This document shows, one piece after another, positions 16,879 through 25,395 of a stretch of 64,000 nt of DNA. Position 1 is the stretch's first letter. Each line of letters starts with the position of its first letter. The notes under the pieces are model-generated. The model was not told the origin of the DNA, did no database searches, and worked only from the letters and a program-made list of their open reading frames with translations. Made by a program: the position numbers and the translations under genes. This DNA comes from Methylosinus sp. LW4 (GTDB taxonomy: Bacteria > Pseudomonadota > Alphaproteobacteria > Rhizobiales > Beijerinckiaceae), in contig NZ_KB900626.1 in the NCBI RefSeq assembly GCF_000379125.1, forward strand, positions 1,870,667 to 1,934,666. Reading direction: 5' to 3'.

Positions 16879-17487
16879 ATGAGAAAAAAGTCGCCTCGCA
16901 GCGCCGTGCGGCGATATGATCGGCGCGCGCGCTGCGAGAGGTTCAGTCTGCACGAGGAACGCCTGGAAATGAGCGGAAACGTTCTCGACCCCGACCATCC
17001 CCGCCTGGCCCCGGCGCCCGAACGCAAGCTCGAGACGTCGATTGGACGCGAGAGACGCAGCCGGCGCCCGGATGAGAATCGCCATCGCGAGGAGGTCATT
17101 CGCGAGGTTCTCACGCGTGAGGGCGAGCGCCTGTCGCAGGAGGTCATTCGCAAGCTGACGAGCGATCTCGGCGTTTCGCGCGCCACCGCCTATCGCATGA
17201 TCAAGACCTTCCGCAGCTGCGGCGCCGTCACCGCGCCGATGACGCGTCCGGTCGGCCGCCCCAAAGGCGCGCGCGTGCTCGACTCGGCGCGCGAGACGCT
17301 CATTCGCGACACGATCGAGACCTTCTACCTGCAGCCTTCGCGGCCCAAGTTCAGCCAGCTGGTGCGCGAGATCGCCAAGCGCTGCTTGAAGGAGCGGCTG
17401 CCGGCGCCCAATTGGCGCACCATCAAGGCGCGCGTGCACGATATCGACATTCAGACGCGGGCGCGGCGGCGTAGCGAGAGCGAGTAG
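16879..17487 (+). CDS. TniA-like transposase, N-terminal helix-turn-helix part
   Basis: The 202-residue frame holds a basic N-terminus, then a helix-turn-helix (LTSDLGVSRATAYRMIKTF, about residues 88-110). A second DNA-binding domain of the Mu-transposase type follows (SRPKFSQLVREIAKRC...PNWRTIKARVHDID). It ends shortly before the linker that normally leads into the DDE domain. An alternative start at 16969 (MSGNVLDPDH) would omit a low-complexity basic segment. With the next frame it would make a protein of about 540 residues, normal for TniA. Confidence 0.7.
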   Translation: MRKKSPRSAVRRYDRRARCERFSLHEERLEMSGNVLDPDHPRLAPAPERKLETSIGRERRSRRPDENRHREEVIREVLTREGERLSQEVIRKLTSDLGVSRATAYRMIKTFRSCGAVTAPMTRPVGRPKGARVLDSARETLIRDTIETFYLQPSRPKFSQLVREIAKRCLKERLPAPNWRTIKARVHDIDIQTRARRRSESE

Positions 17488-17509
17488 AACGAGAGCGGCG
17501 GCGAGCAAG

Positions 17510-18526
17510 GTGCGGAAGAGATCAGAGGCCACGCGGCCGCTCGAGGCCGTTCAGATCGATCACGCGAAAGTCGACGTGATGATCGTCGACGAGGACTCCG
17601 GCCGCGAGCTCGGCCGGCCCTGGATCACGCTCGGCGTCGACGCGCTCACCCGCATGGCGACCGGCTTTCACCTCGCGCTGACGCCGCCGACGCGGCTGTC
17701 GGCGAGCCTCGCCATTCTCCACTCCGTCTGCGACAAGACGCGCTGGCTGGAGGAGCGCGGCGTCGATTTCGATTGGCCCGTCGCCGGACTGCCAGAGGCG
17801 ATCCATGTCGACGCCAACAGCTTCTTCGGTCGCCGCGCCTTCGTGCGCGCCTGTCGAGAGATCGGCATAGAGACGGTGTGGAGCGAGCCGGCGAGCGCGC
17901 GCTATGGCGCGCATATACAGGAACTGATCGGCAGCCGCTTGGGCTGCGTTCCGCTCATAACCGATATCGGCCCGATGGAGCGCGGCGAGCGCGATCTCTA
18001 TGTCGGGCCGCATGCGCAACGTCTGACGCTGCGCGAGCTCGACAGCTGGATCGGCGCGGAGATCGCCGGCGTCTATCATTGCCGCAAGCATCGCGATCTC
18101 GGCCGCGCGCCGCTGACGCTGTGGCGCAAGCATATGCGCGACGATCTGCTGCGCCTGCCGCTCGATTGCGTGAGCTTCCGCCTGTCGCTGCTGCCGGACG
18201 ACGAAGGCGTGCTGGACCAGGAAGGACTGCGCCTGCACGGCCGCCTCTATTGGTCGCGCGCCATCGCCGATGATTTCGCCGCCGGGCGCAAGCGCCTCGA
18301 GGCGCGCTATGATCCGAATGATCCTTCGCGCATTTTCGTGCGTCGTCCCTCTGGCCGATTCGTGAAGGCGCGCGCGCTGGCGATCACGCCGACGATCGAG
18401 GCGCCGCCGCCAGACGTCGAATTGTCCGAGGATTCGATCAACGCATCCGTCGTGACCAGCGCGACCGCCATCTCCTGCGCGCGCAAATGCGCGAACGCCT
18501 GCCCGTTCCAGCCCGCAGATCGCTGA
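17510..18526 (+). CDS. TniA-like transposase, DDE catalytic part
   Basis: The 338-residue frame begins with a GTG and reads at once into the RNase H-like integrase core. Candidate catalytic residues are Asp17 (VQIDHAKVDV), Asp101 (IHVDANSFF) and Glu138 (AHIQELIG). The usual DNG after the second Asp has become DAN, so activity may be impaired. The C-terminus (YDPNDPSRIFVRRPSGRF) matches the Mu-type C-terminal beta domain. The frame extends back in phase to about 17465 without a stop, consistent with a single frameshift from the upstream frame. Confidence 0.75.
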   Translation: MRKRSEATRPLEAVQIDHAKVDVMIVDEDSGRELGRPWITLGVDALTRMATGFHLALTPPTRLSASLAILHSVCDKTRWLEERGVDFDWPVAGLPEAIHVDANSFFGRRAFVRACREIGIETVWSEPASARYGAHIQELIGSRLGCVPLITDIGPMERGERDLYVGPHAQRLTLRELDSWIGAEIAGVYHCRKHRDLGRAPLTLWRKHMRDDLLRLPLDCVSFRLSLLPDDEGVLDQEGLRLHGRLYWSRAIADDFAAGRKRLEARYDPNDPSRIFVRRPSGRFVKARALAITPTIEAPPPDVELSEDSINASVVTSATAISCARKCANACPFQPADR

Positions 18527-18572
18527 GCATCGAAACGAAAACGAGCGTGTTTTCGAGCGAAGCGGAAAGACT

Positions 18573-19529
18573 CTAGCTCGCGCGCGCCGAGCCCGTCCCA
18601 CGCCTGCCGAGCAGCCCCGAAGCTGCGGCCCGCAGCTTTTGGCCGAGCAGCCCGGCGAAGCTCACGCGCGGCGGCCGCTCATAGGCGGCCTCGAGATAGG
18701 ACGCCACCTCGCCCAGCGGCGAGCCGTCGCCATGACGATCCAGCGCCTCGAGCACATAGCGGTATTTTTCGTGATTGGTCATGGACAGCACGAATTTCTC
18801 GAGACTGCCCCAGCTCAGCAGATGCTCGCGCCGAACCGGCGTTCCGCCGCGCGCCATGCGGAAGGACACGGCCAGACGATCGCATTGGCGATCCTGCGTG
18901 CGGTGAAAGACATCGCCGCGAAACAGCAGCAGATCGCCCTCGGCGAGCCGCGGCGTCTCGGCGAGCGCCTCGACGTCGAAATCGAAAGCGTGCTTTTTCC
19001 CCGTGTCGCGAACGAGAACGGTCGTGCCGCCCGCTTCGCGCTTCAGCGACATGGCGCCTTGTCCGACCGTCAGCCGATGCGCCCCGGGCGCCGCCGCCTC
19101 GAGACGGTCGAGCGCCGCCAATGTCAGCCCGGTCTTCTCCGGGTCGGGCTTGGCGATGGGAATGAACATGTGAAGATAGTCCACATGGTTCTCGCCCCAC
19201 AGCCACCAGCTGTCATGATCCTGATGCCATGCGTCGGTCACGCCCGCCTCGGCCTTGCGCGACGACCAATAGACCGCGCCGCTCAGCATATCGGCGCGCG
19301 TCTCGCTGCCCGCCGCCAAGGCGCGGCAGACGTCGAGCAGGCGCGGCTTCATCTCTTGCGCGCAAGCGGGCGTGACGTCCTTCACGCCGTAGAAACGAAA
19401 GCTGACGCGAGAGGCCTCTTCGAAATCGCGACGCAGCCGCTCGATCTCCTCTCGGGAGAGAAATCCGGGGACGGCGACAAATCCCTTGGCGCGGTATTCC
19501 GCGATCTGATCTTCGGACAGGATCGACAT
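18573..19529 (-). CDS. Phytanoyl-CoA dioxygenase (PhyH) family protein
   Basis: This is an Fe(II)/2-oxoglutarate-dependent oxygenase of the PhyH family, 318 residues. The iron ligands are His102 and Asp104 (WHQDHD) and His209 (GDVFHRT). The 2-oxoglutarate-binding Arg is probably Arg218 or Arg224 (DRLAVSFRM). The start MSILSEDQIAEYRAKGFV is typical of the family. The substrate cannot be told; relatives hydroxylate fatty acyl-CoA, ectoine and many secondary metabolites. It is a single-gene unit convergent with the transposase. Confidence 0.85.
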   Translation of the reverse strand: MSILSEDQIAEYRAKGFVAVPGFLSREEIERLRRDFEEASRVSFRFYGVKDVTPACAQEMKPRLLDVCRALAAGSETRADMLSGAVYWSSRKAEAGVTDAWHQDHDSWWLWGENHVDYLHMFIPIAKPDPEKTGLTLAALDRLEAAAPGAHRLTVGQGAMSLKREAGGTTVLVRDTGKKHAFDFDVEALAETPRLAEGDLLLFRGDVFHRTQDRQCDRLAVSFRMARGGTPVRREHLLSWGSLEKFVLSMTNHEKYRYVLEALDRHGDGSPLGEVASYLEAAYERPPRVSFAGLLGQKLRAAASGLLGRRGTGSARAS

Positions 19530-19632
19530 GCAGCGGGCCGGCTTTGAAATATTGAAACGACTAAGGTCGAATTGATAAAAACTCTATCGTCGCGCAGGAC
19601 CGCGCGTCAATCGCGCATCGGCGAGCGGAAAG

Positions 19633-21273
19633 TCAGGCTTCCCGCCGCCGCCAACGGATAAGTCCCGCCGTCGAGCCGTCGAGCCCGGCGAGCGGCGCAT
19701 TCTCGTCCTCCACGATCGGCGCCAGACGATTGGCCAGCTCCTTGCCGAGCTCCACGCCCCATTGATCGAAGGGGTTGATGTCCCAGATCGCCGATTGCAC
19801 GAAGACCTTGTGCTCATAGAGCGCGACGAGGCGACCGAGCGTGCGCGGATCGAGCCGGCGATAAAGCAGCACGCTGCTCGGCCGATCGCCGGTGAAGACC
19901 TTGTGCGGCGCCAGCGCCTCGACGCGCGCGGCGTCTAGCCCTGCGGCGGCGAGCTGCGCTTTCGCCTCCGCGAGCGTGCGCCCGCGCATGAAGGCCTCGC
20001 TCTGCGCGAGGCAATTGGAAAAGAGCAGCGCGTGATGATGCGCGTCGGCGTCGATCGGCTCGGCGGCGATGAGAAAGTCGATCGGCGTGACGTCGGTTCC
20101 CTGATGCAGCAGCTGGAAAAAAGCGTGCTGGCCATTGGTCCCCGGCTCGCCGAACACGATCGGCCCGGTCGCGAATTCCGCAACGCCGCCGTCGCGCGTC
20201 ACCGATTTGCCGTTCGACTCCATGTCGAGCTGCTGCAAATAGGCGGGAAAACGCGCGAGACGCTGATCGTAAGGAATGATCGCCTGCGCCGCCCTGCCCT
20301 CGACATCGCGATGGAACGCGCCGATCAGCCCCATCAGCGCCGGAATATTGCGCTCGAGCGGCGCGCTGCGGAAATGCTCGTCCATGTCGAAGCCGCCGCG
20401 CAGAAATTCCGTGAAATTCTCCGGGCCTATGGCGATGACGAGCGAGAGGCCGATGGCCGACCAGATGGAATAGCGGCCGCCGACCCAATCCCAAAAGCCG
20501 AAGACGCGCGACGAATCGACGCCGAATTCCGCCACCTTGTCGAGCCGCGTCGACACGGCGGCGAAATGCGCGGCCACCGCCGCCTCGCCGAGACGCTCCA
20601 CGATGAAAGCGCGCGCCAGAGCGGCGTTGGCCATGGTCTCCTGCGTCGTGAATGTCTTGGAGGAGACGATGAACAGCGTGCGCGCTGGATCGAGCCCGGC
20701 GACCGTGTCCGCCATATCGGCGCCGTCGACATTGGAGACAAAATGCGCGCGCGGGCCGCCTTTGCCGAAAGGCGCGAGCGCGCGCGCCGCCATGGCCGGG
20801 CCGAGATCAGAGCCGCCTATGCCGATATTGACGATATCGCTGAACGGCGCGCCGCCGGCGCCGCGCAACTCGCCCGAACGCAGCGCGTGCGCAAAGGCGT
20901 AGACTTTCTCGCGCTCCGCCTCGACCGCGCCGCGCACGTTCTCGCCGCCGACGATGAGCGGGCGATCCGAGAGATCGCGCAACGCCCAATGGGCGGCCGC
21001 GCGGCCCTCGGTGAGATTGACCGGCTCGCCGGCGAACAACGCCGCGCGCACGCCTTCGAGATCGGCGGCGCGGGCGAGCGCGACGAGCAGACGCAAGGTC
21101 TCGCCGTCGATCCGATGCTTGGAGAAATCCAGCAGGAAATCGTCGAGCGCCACCGAGAATTTCGCGAAACGATCAGGGTCGGCGGCGAATAGATCGAGCG
21201 TGCGCGACCCGCGCAGCGCCCGCGCATGATCCTGCAGCGCCGCCATTGCTTCGAGAACGCGCGGACGGGACAT
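19633..21273 (-). CDS. pgi: Glucose-6-phosphate isomerase
   Basis: This enzyme interconverts glucose-6-phosphate and fructose-6-phosphate. The 546-residue protein contains the PGI signatures IVSSKTFTTQETMAN and GGRYSIWSAIGLS and the C-terminal FDQWGVELGKELA. The start at 21273 (MSRPRV) is chosen because GGGAGGAG lies 5 bases upstream; an in-frame ATG at 21306 would add 11 residues. Confidence 0.95.
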   Translation of the reverse strand: MSRPRVLEAMAALQDHARALRGSRTLDLFAADPDRFAKFSVALDDFLLDFSKHRIDGETLRLLVALARAADLEGVRAALFAGEPVNLTEGRAAAHWALRDLSDRPLIVGGENVRGAVEAEREKVYAFAHALRSGELRGAGGAPFSDIVNIGIGGSDLGPAMAARALAPFGKGGPRAHFVSNVDGADMADTVAGLDPARTLFIVSSKTFTTQETMANAALARAFIVERLGEAAVAAHFAAVSTRLDKVAEFGVDSSRVFGFWDWVGGRYSIWSAIGLSLVIAIGPENFTEFLRGGFDMDEHFRSAPLERNIPALMGLIGAFHRDVEGRAAQAIIPYDQRLARFPAYLQQLDMESNGKSVTRDGGVAEFATGPIVFGEPGTNGQHAFFQLLHQGTDVTPIDFLIAAEPIDADAHHHALLFSNCLAQSEAFMRGRTLAEAKAQLAAAGLDAARVEALAPHKVFTGDRPSSVLLYRRLDPRTLGRLVALYEHKVFVQSAIWDINPFDQWGVELGKELANRLAPIVEDENAPLAGLDGSTAGLIRWRRREA

Positions 21274-21540
21274 TCGAGCTCCTCCCGAGACGACGGCGAC
21301 GCTCATGGTCCCCGCCTCGCTGTTTTCTTTAGCCGATCCGCGCCGAATGCGCGCGCCTCGCAGCGCAGAGATTTTCGCCGGCGCGGGATCGGAGCGCTTT
21401 CCGATCGATCCGAGAAGGTTCCGAGGCGAATCGCCACTGTCCCATCTCGGCGGAGATATACGACGGGTTGCTTTCCGACTGTATTATGACAGTTACATGT
21501 GTGATTTATATCGTTCGGATGACATGGCGGAGGAGCCTTG

Positions 21541-22578
21541 GTGCGGCAGATTCCCTTTTTGGATGTGAGAGATGGCGGCCCCATCGCCCATGCCGCGGCG
21601 CGCATCGCGGCGGCCGAGGCGCTGCGTGACGCCTGTCTCGCGCCCATGCCGCGCTGGGGCCATGTCTGCCTCGCGCCGCTCGATCGGCTGGCGCGATCCT
21701 GGCTGCAGAAATCCGCCTCCCGCTATTTCGAGGATTTGGAGCGCATCGCAGAAATATTGGGATTTCACGGCGCGGCCACCCTCAACATGTCCTATCTCTT
21801 CGCCTGCACCACCCAGGCCTTCGTCGCGCCCGACGGCGCGCCGACGATTCGGCGTTCGCTCGACTGGCCCTTTCGCGGCCTCGGGCGCGGTGTCGAGATC
21901 GCCTGGGCCGCCGGCCCGGCGGGCGGCTTCTACAATGTGACCTGGCCCGGCGCCATCGGCGTGCTGACGGCCATGGCGCCCGGGCGCTTCTCGGCGGTGA
22001 TCAATCAGGCGCCGATGCGCCGTCGCATCGATGGCGTCGCCGCCTTCCCTTATGATTTCGCGCTCAATCTCGCCAATGCGCTGAAATATGAGACCGGCTG
22101 GCCGCCGGACCATCTCCTGCGCTACGCTTTCGAGACTTGCGCCACATTCGAGGATGCGGTCGCTCTGCTCGCGCGCGAGCCGCTGGCGCGGCCGGTGCTG
22201 TTCACGCTGACGGGAACCGCGCCGCATGAGATCGCGCTGATCGAGCGCACCGAGCGCGAGGCCAATGTGCTGCGCGGCCCGGTCATCGTCGCCAATGATT
22301 GGCAGCAGCCGCGCGCCGGCTGGCGCGGCCGCATGGGGCCGGAGAATAACGAAGCCCGCCGCGCGCTGATGCGCGAGACATCCGCCGACGCCGCGCCCTT
22401 CGCCTGGGCCGTGCCGCCCGTGCTCAATCACACGACGCGCCTCGTGGTCGAGATGACATCGACCCATGCGGATGGTCTCGCCGCGCGCGGCTATGAATGC
22501 GCGCCCTGGCGCAGCCTGCCAGAGCCGGCGACGATGGATTTCCGCCTCGGCGACGACACAGCCGCTCTCGCCGCCTGA
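21541..22578 (+). CDS. Ntn-type cysteine amidase (acid ceramidase/NAAA-like)
   Basis: The 345-residue protein resembles N-terminal-nucleophile C-N hydrolases of the choloylglycine hydrolase/acid ceramidase group. A likely nucleophile Cys lies in FACTTQAF, followed by TIRRSLDWPF, which parallels the Cys-x-S...GRNMDF region of those enzymes. VIVANDWQQPR near residue 255 parallels the conserved Asn/Arg region. The unprocessed N-terminal 85 residues would be the propeptide removed by self-cleavage. I chose the GTG at 21541 because GGAGGAG ends 5 bases before it; the TTG at 21538 is too close. The substrate is unknown. Confidence 0.65.
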   Translation: MRQIPFLDVRDGGPIAHAAARIAAAEALRDACLAPMPRWGHVCLAPLDRLARSWLQKSASRYFEDLERIAEILGFHGAATLNMSYLFACTTQAFVAPDGAPTIRRSLDWPFRGLGRGVEIAWAAGPAGGFYNVTWPGAIGVLTAMAPGRFSAVINQAPMRRRIDGVAAFPYDFALNLANALKYETGWPPDHLLRYAFETCATFEDAVALLAREPLARPVLFTLTGTAPHEIALIERTEREANVLRGPVIVANDWQQPRAGWRGRMGPENNEARRALMRETSADAAPFAWAVPPVLNHTTRLVVEMTSTHADGLAARGYECAPWRSLPEPATMDFRLGDDTAALAA

Positions 22579-22595
22579 TTATTCGGGCCGCCTGA

Positions 22596-23576
22596 TTACT
22601 TCGGCGCCGCCGCGCGCCGCAGCCGATCATTGATCGCCTCGCCGAGCCCATGCGCCGGGATCGGCGCCACGGCCACGGCCGTTGCGCCGCGGGCGTCCAG
22701 CTCGCGCAAATAAAGGAAGAGATTGGCCGCCGCCTCCTCGAGATTGGCGGAGGGCGATAAATCCAGCAGGAGCCCCGCCCCTCCGCGCTCGGCGAGACGG
22801 CCGCCGAAATCGAGCCCGGCCTCGCCATCGCGCAGCTCTTTCGCCTCGAGCCGCAGCCGCGCTGATGGCGCATAATGGGAGGCGGTCATCCCAGGCGCGA
22901 CGATCGCCGCCGCGCCGCCCTCGCCCTCCAGCGGCGCGCCCAAGGCCTGCTCCAGCGCCTCCCGCGCCAAGGCGCCCGGCCGCAGCAGCCGCGGCCGCCC
23001 GCCGAGAAAAGCGACGATCGTCGATTCGACGCCCTTGTCCGCCCGCCCGCCATCGATGACGAGATCGACCCTCGGCCCGAGATCCTCCAGCACATGCGCA
23101 GCCGTCACCGGGCTGACATGGCCGGAGCGATTGGCGGAAGGCGCCGCGATCGGCCGCCCCGCCGCCAAAATCAGCGCCCGCGCGACCGGCGCCGAGGGCG
23201 CCCTGAGCGCCACGCTCGCGAGGCCGGCGCGCGCCAGCTCGCAGACCGAGCCGCCCGCCGCCCGCGGCGCCACCAAGGTCAGCGGCCCGGGCCAAAAAGC
23301 CTCGGCGAGCCGTAGCGCCTCCGGCGGCAGCTCCGCCTCCCGCCGCGCCGAGTCGATATCGGCGACATGGGCGATGAGCGGATTGAAGCTCGGCCGTCCC
23401 TTGGCGGCGTAGATTTTCGCCACCGCCGCGGCGGAGGTCGCATCCGCCCCGAGCCCATAGACCGTCTCAGTGGGAAATGCGACGAGCCCGCCCTCGCGCA
23501 AAATGCGCGCGCCGCGTTCGATCGCCTCCTCCCCGGCCGGCGCGCGCCGCGCCGCGCCGTCCTCGCTCCGCGTCAT
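22596..23576 (-). CDS. tsaC: L-threonylcarbamoyladenylate synthase, Sua5 type
   Basis: This enzyme makes the threonylcarbamoyl-AMP used for the t6A37 modification of ANN-decoding tRNAs. The 326-residue protein has an N-terminal YrdC domain (VAFPTETVYGLGADA and KGRPSFNPLIAHV) and the extra C-terminal Sua5 domain, so it is the long form. Its start overlaps the stop of the upstream protease gene by four bases, implying translational coupling. Confidence 0.93.
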   Translation of the reverse strand: MTRSEDGAARRAPAGEEAIERGARILREGGLVAFPTETVYGLGADATSAAAVAKIYAAKGRPSFNPLIAHVADIDSARREAELPPEALRLAEAFWPGPLTLVAPRAAGGSVCELARAGLASVALRAPSAPVARALILAAGRPIAAPSANRSGHVSPVTAAHVLEDLGPRVDLVIDGGRADKGVESTIVAFLGGRPRLLRPGALAREALEQALGAPLEGEGGAAAIVAPGMTASHYAPSARLRLEAKELRDGEAGLDFGGRLAERGGAGLLLDLSPSANLEEAAANLFLYLRELDARGATAVAVAPIPAHGLGEAINDRLRRAAAPK

Positions 23577-24319
23577 CGCGCCCCGCCATAGGGCGGCGCG
23601 GGAATGGCGATATGCGCGGCCCGCAGCGCCCGCGACCAGCTCTCGCGCAAATCGCGGAAATAAGGATCGGAGCCGTCTATGCGCGTCGAGACGTCGGTAT
23701 GCAGCGCGTCACGGCGTAGCAGAGCGATATCGACCGGCAGGCCGACGGAGAGATTGGAGCGAATCGTCGAATCCATGGAGATGAGCCCGATCTTGAGCGC
23801 GTCGAGCACATCCGTGTCGAAGGAGACAGCGCGGTCGAGGATGGGCTTGCCATATTTGTGCTCGCCGATCTGCAGATAGGGCGTGTCCTGCGTGCATTCG
23901 ATGAAATTGCCCGCCGTATAGATCATGAACAGCCGCAGCTGGCCGTTGCCGATCTGCCCGCCGAACAGCAGCGAGACGTCGAAGCTGACGCCAGAATCCT
24001 CCGCCCCCTCCCCCGCCATGGCGTGCGAGCGCCGAACGGCGCGGCCGACGAGCTGCGCGGCCTGCAGCATGCCGCGCGCATCGACGAGACGCTCGATCTC
24101 ATGAGTCTCGGGATTTTCCAGCCCTTCCGCGAGCAGGGTGACGGCGCCCTGGGTGACGGAGAGGTTTCCGGCGGTGGCGAGCATCATGACGCGCTCGCCC
24201 GGCTGCTCGAAGACATGGAGCTTGCGAAATGTGGAGATATTGTCGAGCCCCGCATTGGTGCGGGTGTCGGCGATCATGACGAGGCCGCCGCGCACGAGAA
24301 TGCCACAACAATAGGTCAT
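23573..24319 (-). CDS. Anbu-type proteasome-like protease
   Basis: The 248-residue protein is a member of the Anbu family, a self-compartmentalising bacterial relative of proteasome beta subunits. The N-terminus MTYCCGILVRGGLVMIADTR places Thr2 as the expected catalytic nucleophile after Met removal, and NAGLDNISTFRKLHVF is the family hallmark. The start at 24319 is fixed by that nucleophile; an upstream in-frame extension to 24397 would destroy it. Anbu is often found with an ATP-grasp, an alpha-E and a transglutaminase gene, none of which are here. It overlaps tsaC by ATGA. Confidence 0.9.
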   Translation of the reverse strand: MTYCCGILVRGGLVMIADTRTNAGLDNISTFRKLHVFEQPGERVMMLATAGNLSVTQGAVTLLAEGLENPETHEIERLVDARGMLQAAQLVGRAVRRSHAMAGEGAEDSGVSFDVSLLFGGQIGNGQLRLFMIYTAGNFIECTQDTPYLQIGEHKYGKPILDRAVSFDTDVLDALKIGLISMDSTIRSNLSVGLPVDIALLRRDALHTDVSTRIDGSDPYFRDLRESWSRALRAAHIAIPAPPYGGAR

Positions 24320-24502
24320 CGCCGCTCCGATAGCTCTGGCCCGGCTCCGACGCCGGGCGCGTCCGGCGGGCGGGCGGCGCAACTTAGCGCATCGCAAGGG
24401 AATTGGCCGCGCGAAAATCAGCCGGCGCCCAATTTTCGATCGGGCGTTGCGGCGCGGCGCGAATCCGCTATAGGAACATTATTCCCGGCCGAAACGGCGG
24501 CT

Positions 24503-24578
24503 GGGCCGGTAGCTCAATGGTTAGAGCCGGCCGCTCATAACGGTCTGGTTGCAGGTTCGAGTCCTGCCCGGCCCACCA
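24503..24578 (+). tRNA. tRNA with CAT anticodon, probably tRNA-Ile2 (lysidine-type)
   Basis: The cloverleaf is complete: acceptor GGGCCGG/CCGGCCC, D arm GCTC...GAGC, anticodon loop CTCATAA (anticodon CAT), T arm GCAGG-TTCGAGT-CCTGC, and an encoded CCA end. The anticodon stem lacks the GGG/CCC pairs of initiator tRNA, so it is not fMet. The remaining choice is elongator Met or AUA-reading Ile2; the overall sequence looks more like Ile2. Confidence 0.92.
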
Positions 24579-24599
24579 ATGAAATCAATAACTTGACGC

Positions 24600-25395
24600 T
24601 TTGAACGGGCGAGCCGTCGAAGCTGACGACATTACCAATGCGTATTTGCGCGCTTTGAGACGCGGCGACGGCTTCACGGTCGGCTGGCGCTTGTTTGTCT
24701 CAGCCTTGCCCTCGGCTTGCCGATGAAAAACGCCGTATTCGATATCGACGTGCGGGCGGCCCTGGCCTCTGTCCCACGTTGCATTCAAGATCGCGCCAGG
24801 ACGTGAGACGGTATAGAGCCCGAGGATTAGGAAGCGGTACAAATGGCGCAAGGGGCGCTTGTCGGTCGTCGCCCCTTCCTGAACCTCGCGAGTGCGCCAG
24901 CACGTCCAAAGAAGCTTCGCCGCTTCGTCTCGCGTGAGCCAGCGTTGGCGAGCCGCCCGCACTCCGGCGGCACGACTCTGACGACCGCGCGGTGATAGCC
25001 TTCCTTCTGGTGATGCGTGATTGCCGCGCGTAGGTCTTCGAGATCGCGCTTCACGCCGTCATCGCCGCCCGCATTTCCGCCCTGTGTTTGTCGGACGTTC
25101 TACCGCCGTGAGTCCGCATAGGCGCGACAAAGAGCGCCAGTGATCTCGTCCAAGTGCTTGTCGCCGAAATGCTCCAACAGGCGTTCGGCCGTTCTCCGGG
25201 CGAGCGTGACCGGGCGCGACGTCGTCGAGATAGATTTTGATTACGTCGCTTGTGATAGCGCACGCTCGCGACGTTCCGGCGCCTATTTGCTTGCGATGTA
25301 TTCCGCGAGTTTTCTTTCAGCCTCTTCGCGCTCGCCAGCGCCTCCGGGTGCTCCGACGGCCGACATTACGCGAATTGCAACTTCGGCTGAATATA
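24600..25395 (-). pseudogene. Decayed tyrosine recombinase (phage-type integrase)
   Basis: Pieces of one rhizobial phage integrase are scattered over all three minus-strand frames. They are ERKLAEYIASK (near 25290), RLLEHFGDKHLDEITGALC (near 25160), DLEDLRAAITHHQKEGYHR (near 25020) and LTRDEAAKLLWTCWR followed by ILGLYTVSRPGAILNATW (24960-24760). In-frame stops and at least three frameshifts break it, and the C-terminal catalytic His/Tyr region is missing. It begins about 20 bases from the tRNA end, the usual place for an integrase, so the tRNA was once an attachment site. Confidence 0.85.

Larger units (their letters stand above)
16879..18526 (+). mobile_element. Split TniA/TnsB-like transposase gene (orphan element)
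   Basis: Two adjacent frames encode the N-terminal DNA-binding part and the DDE catalytic plus C-terminal parts of one Mu/TniA-type transposase, separated by a frame change near 17465-17510. No TniB, TniQ or resolvase gene follows. Clear terminal inverted repeats were not found by eye. Confidence 0.7.

Noticed and set aside
24503..24578. Initiator tRNA-fMet
   Set aside because: The anticodon stem lacks the three G-C pairs of initiator tRNA and the first acceptor pair is G-C.
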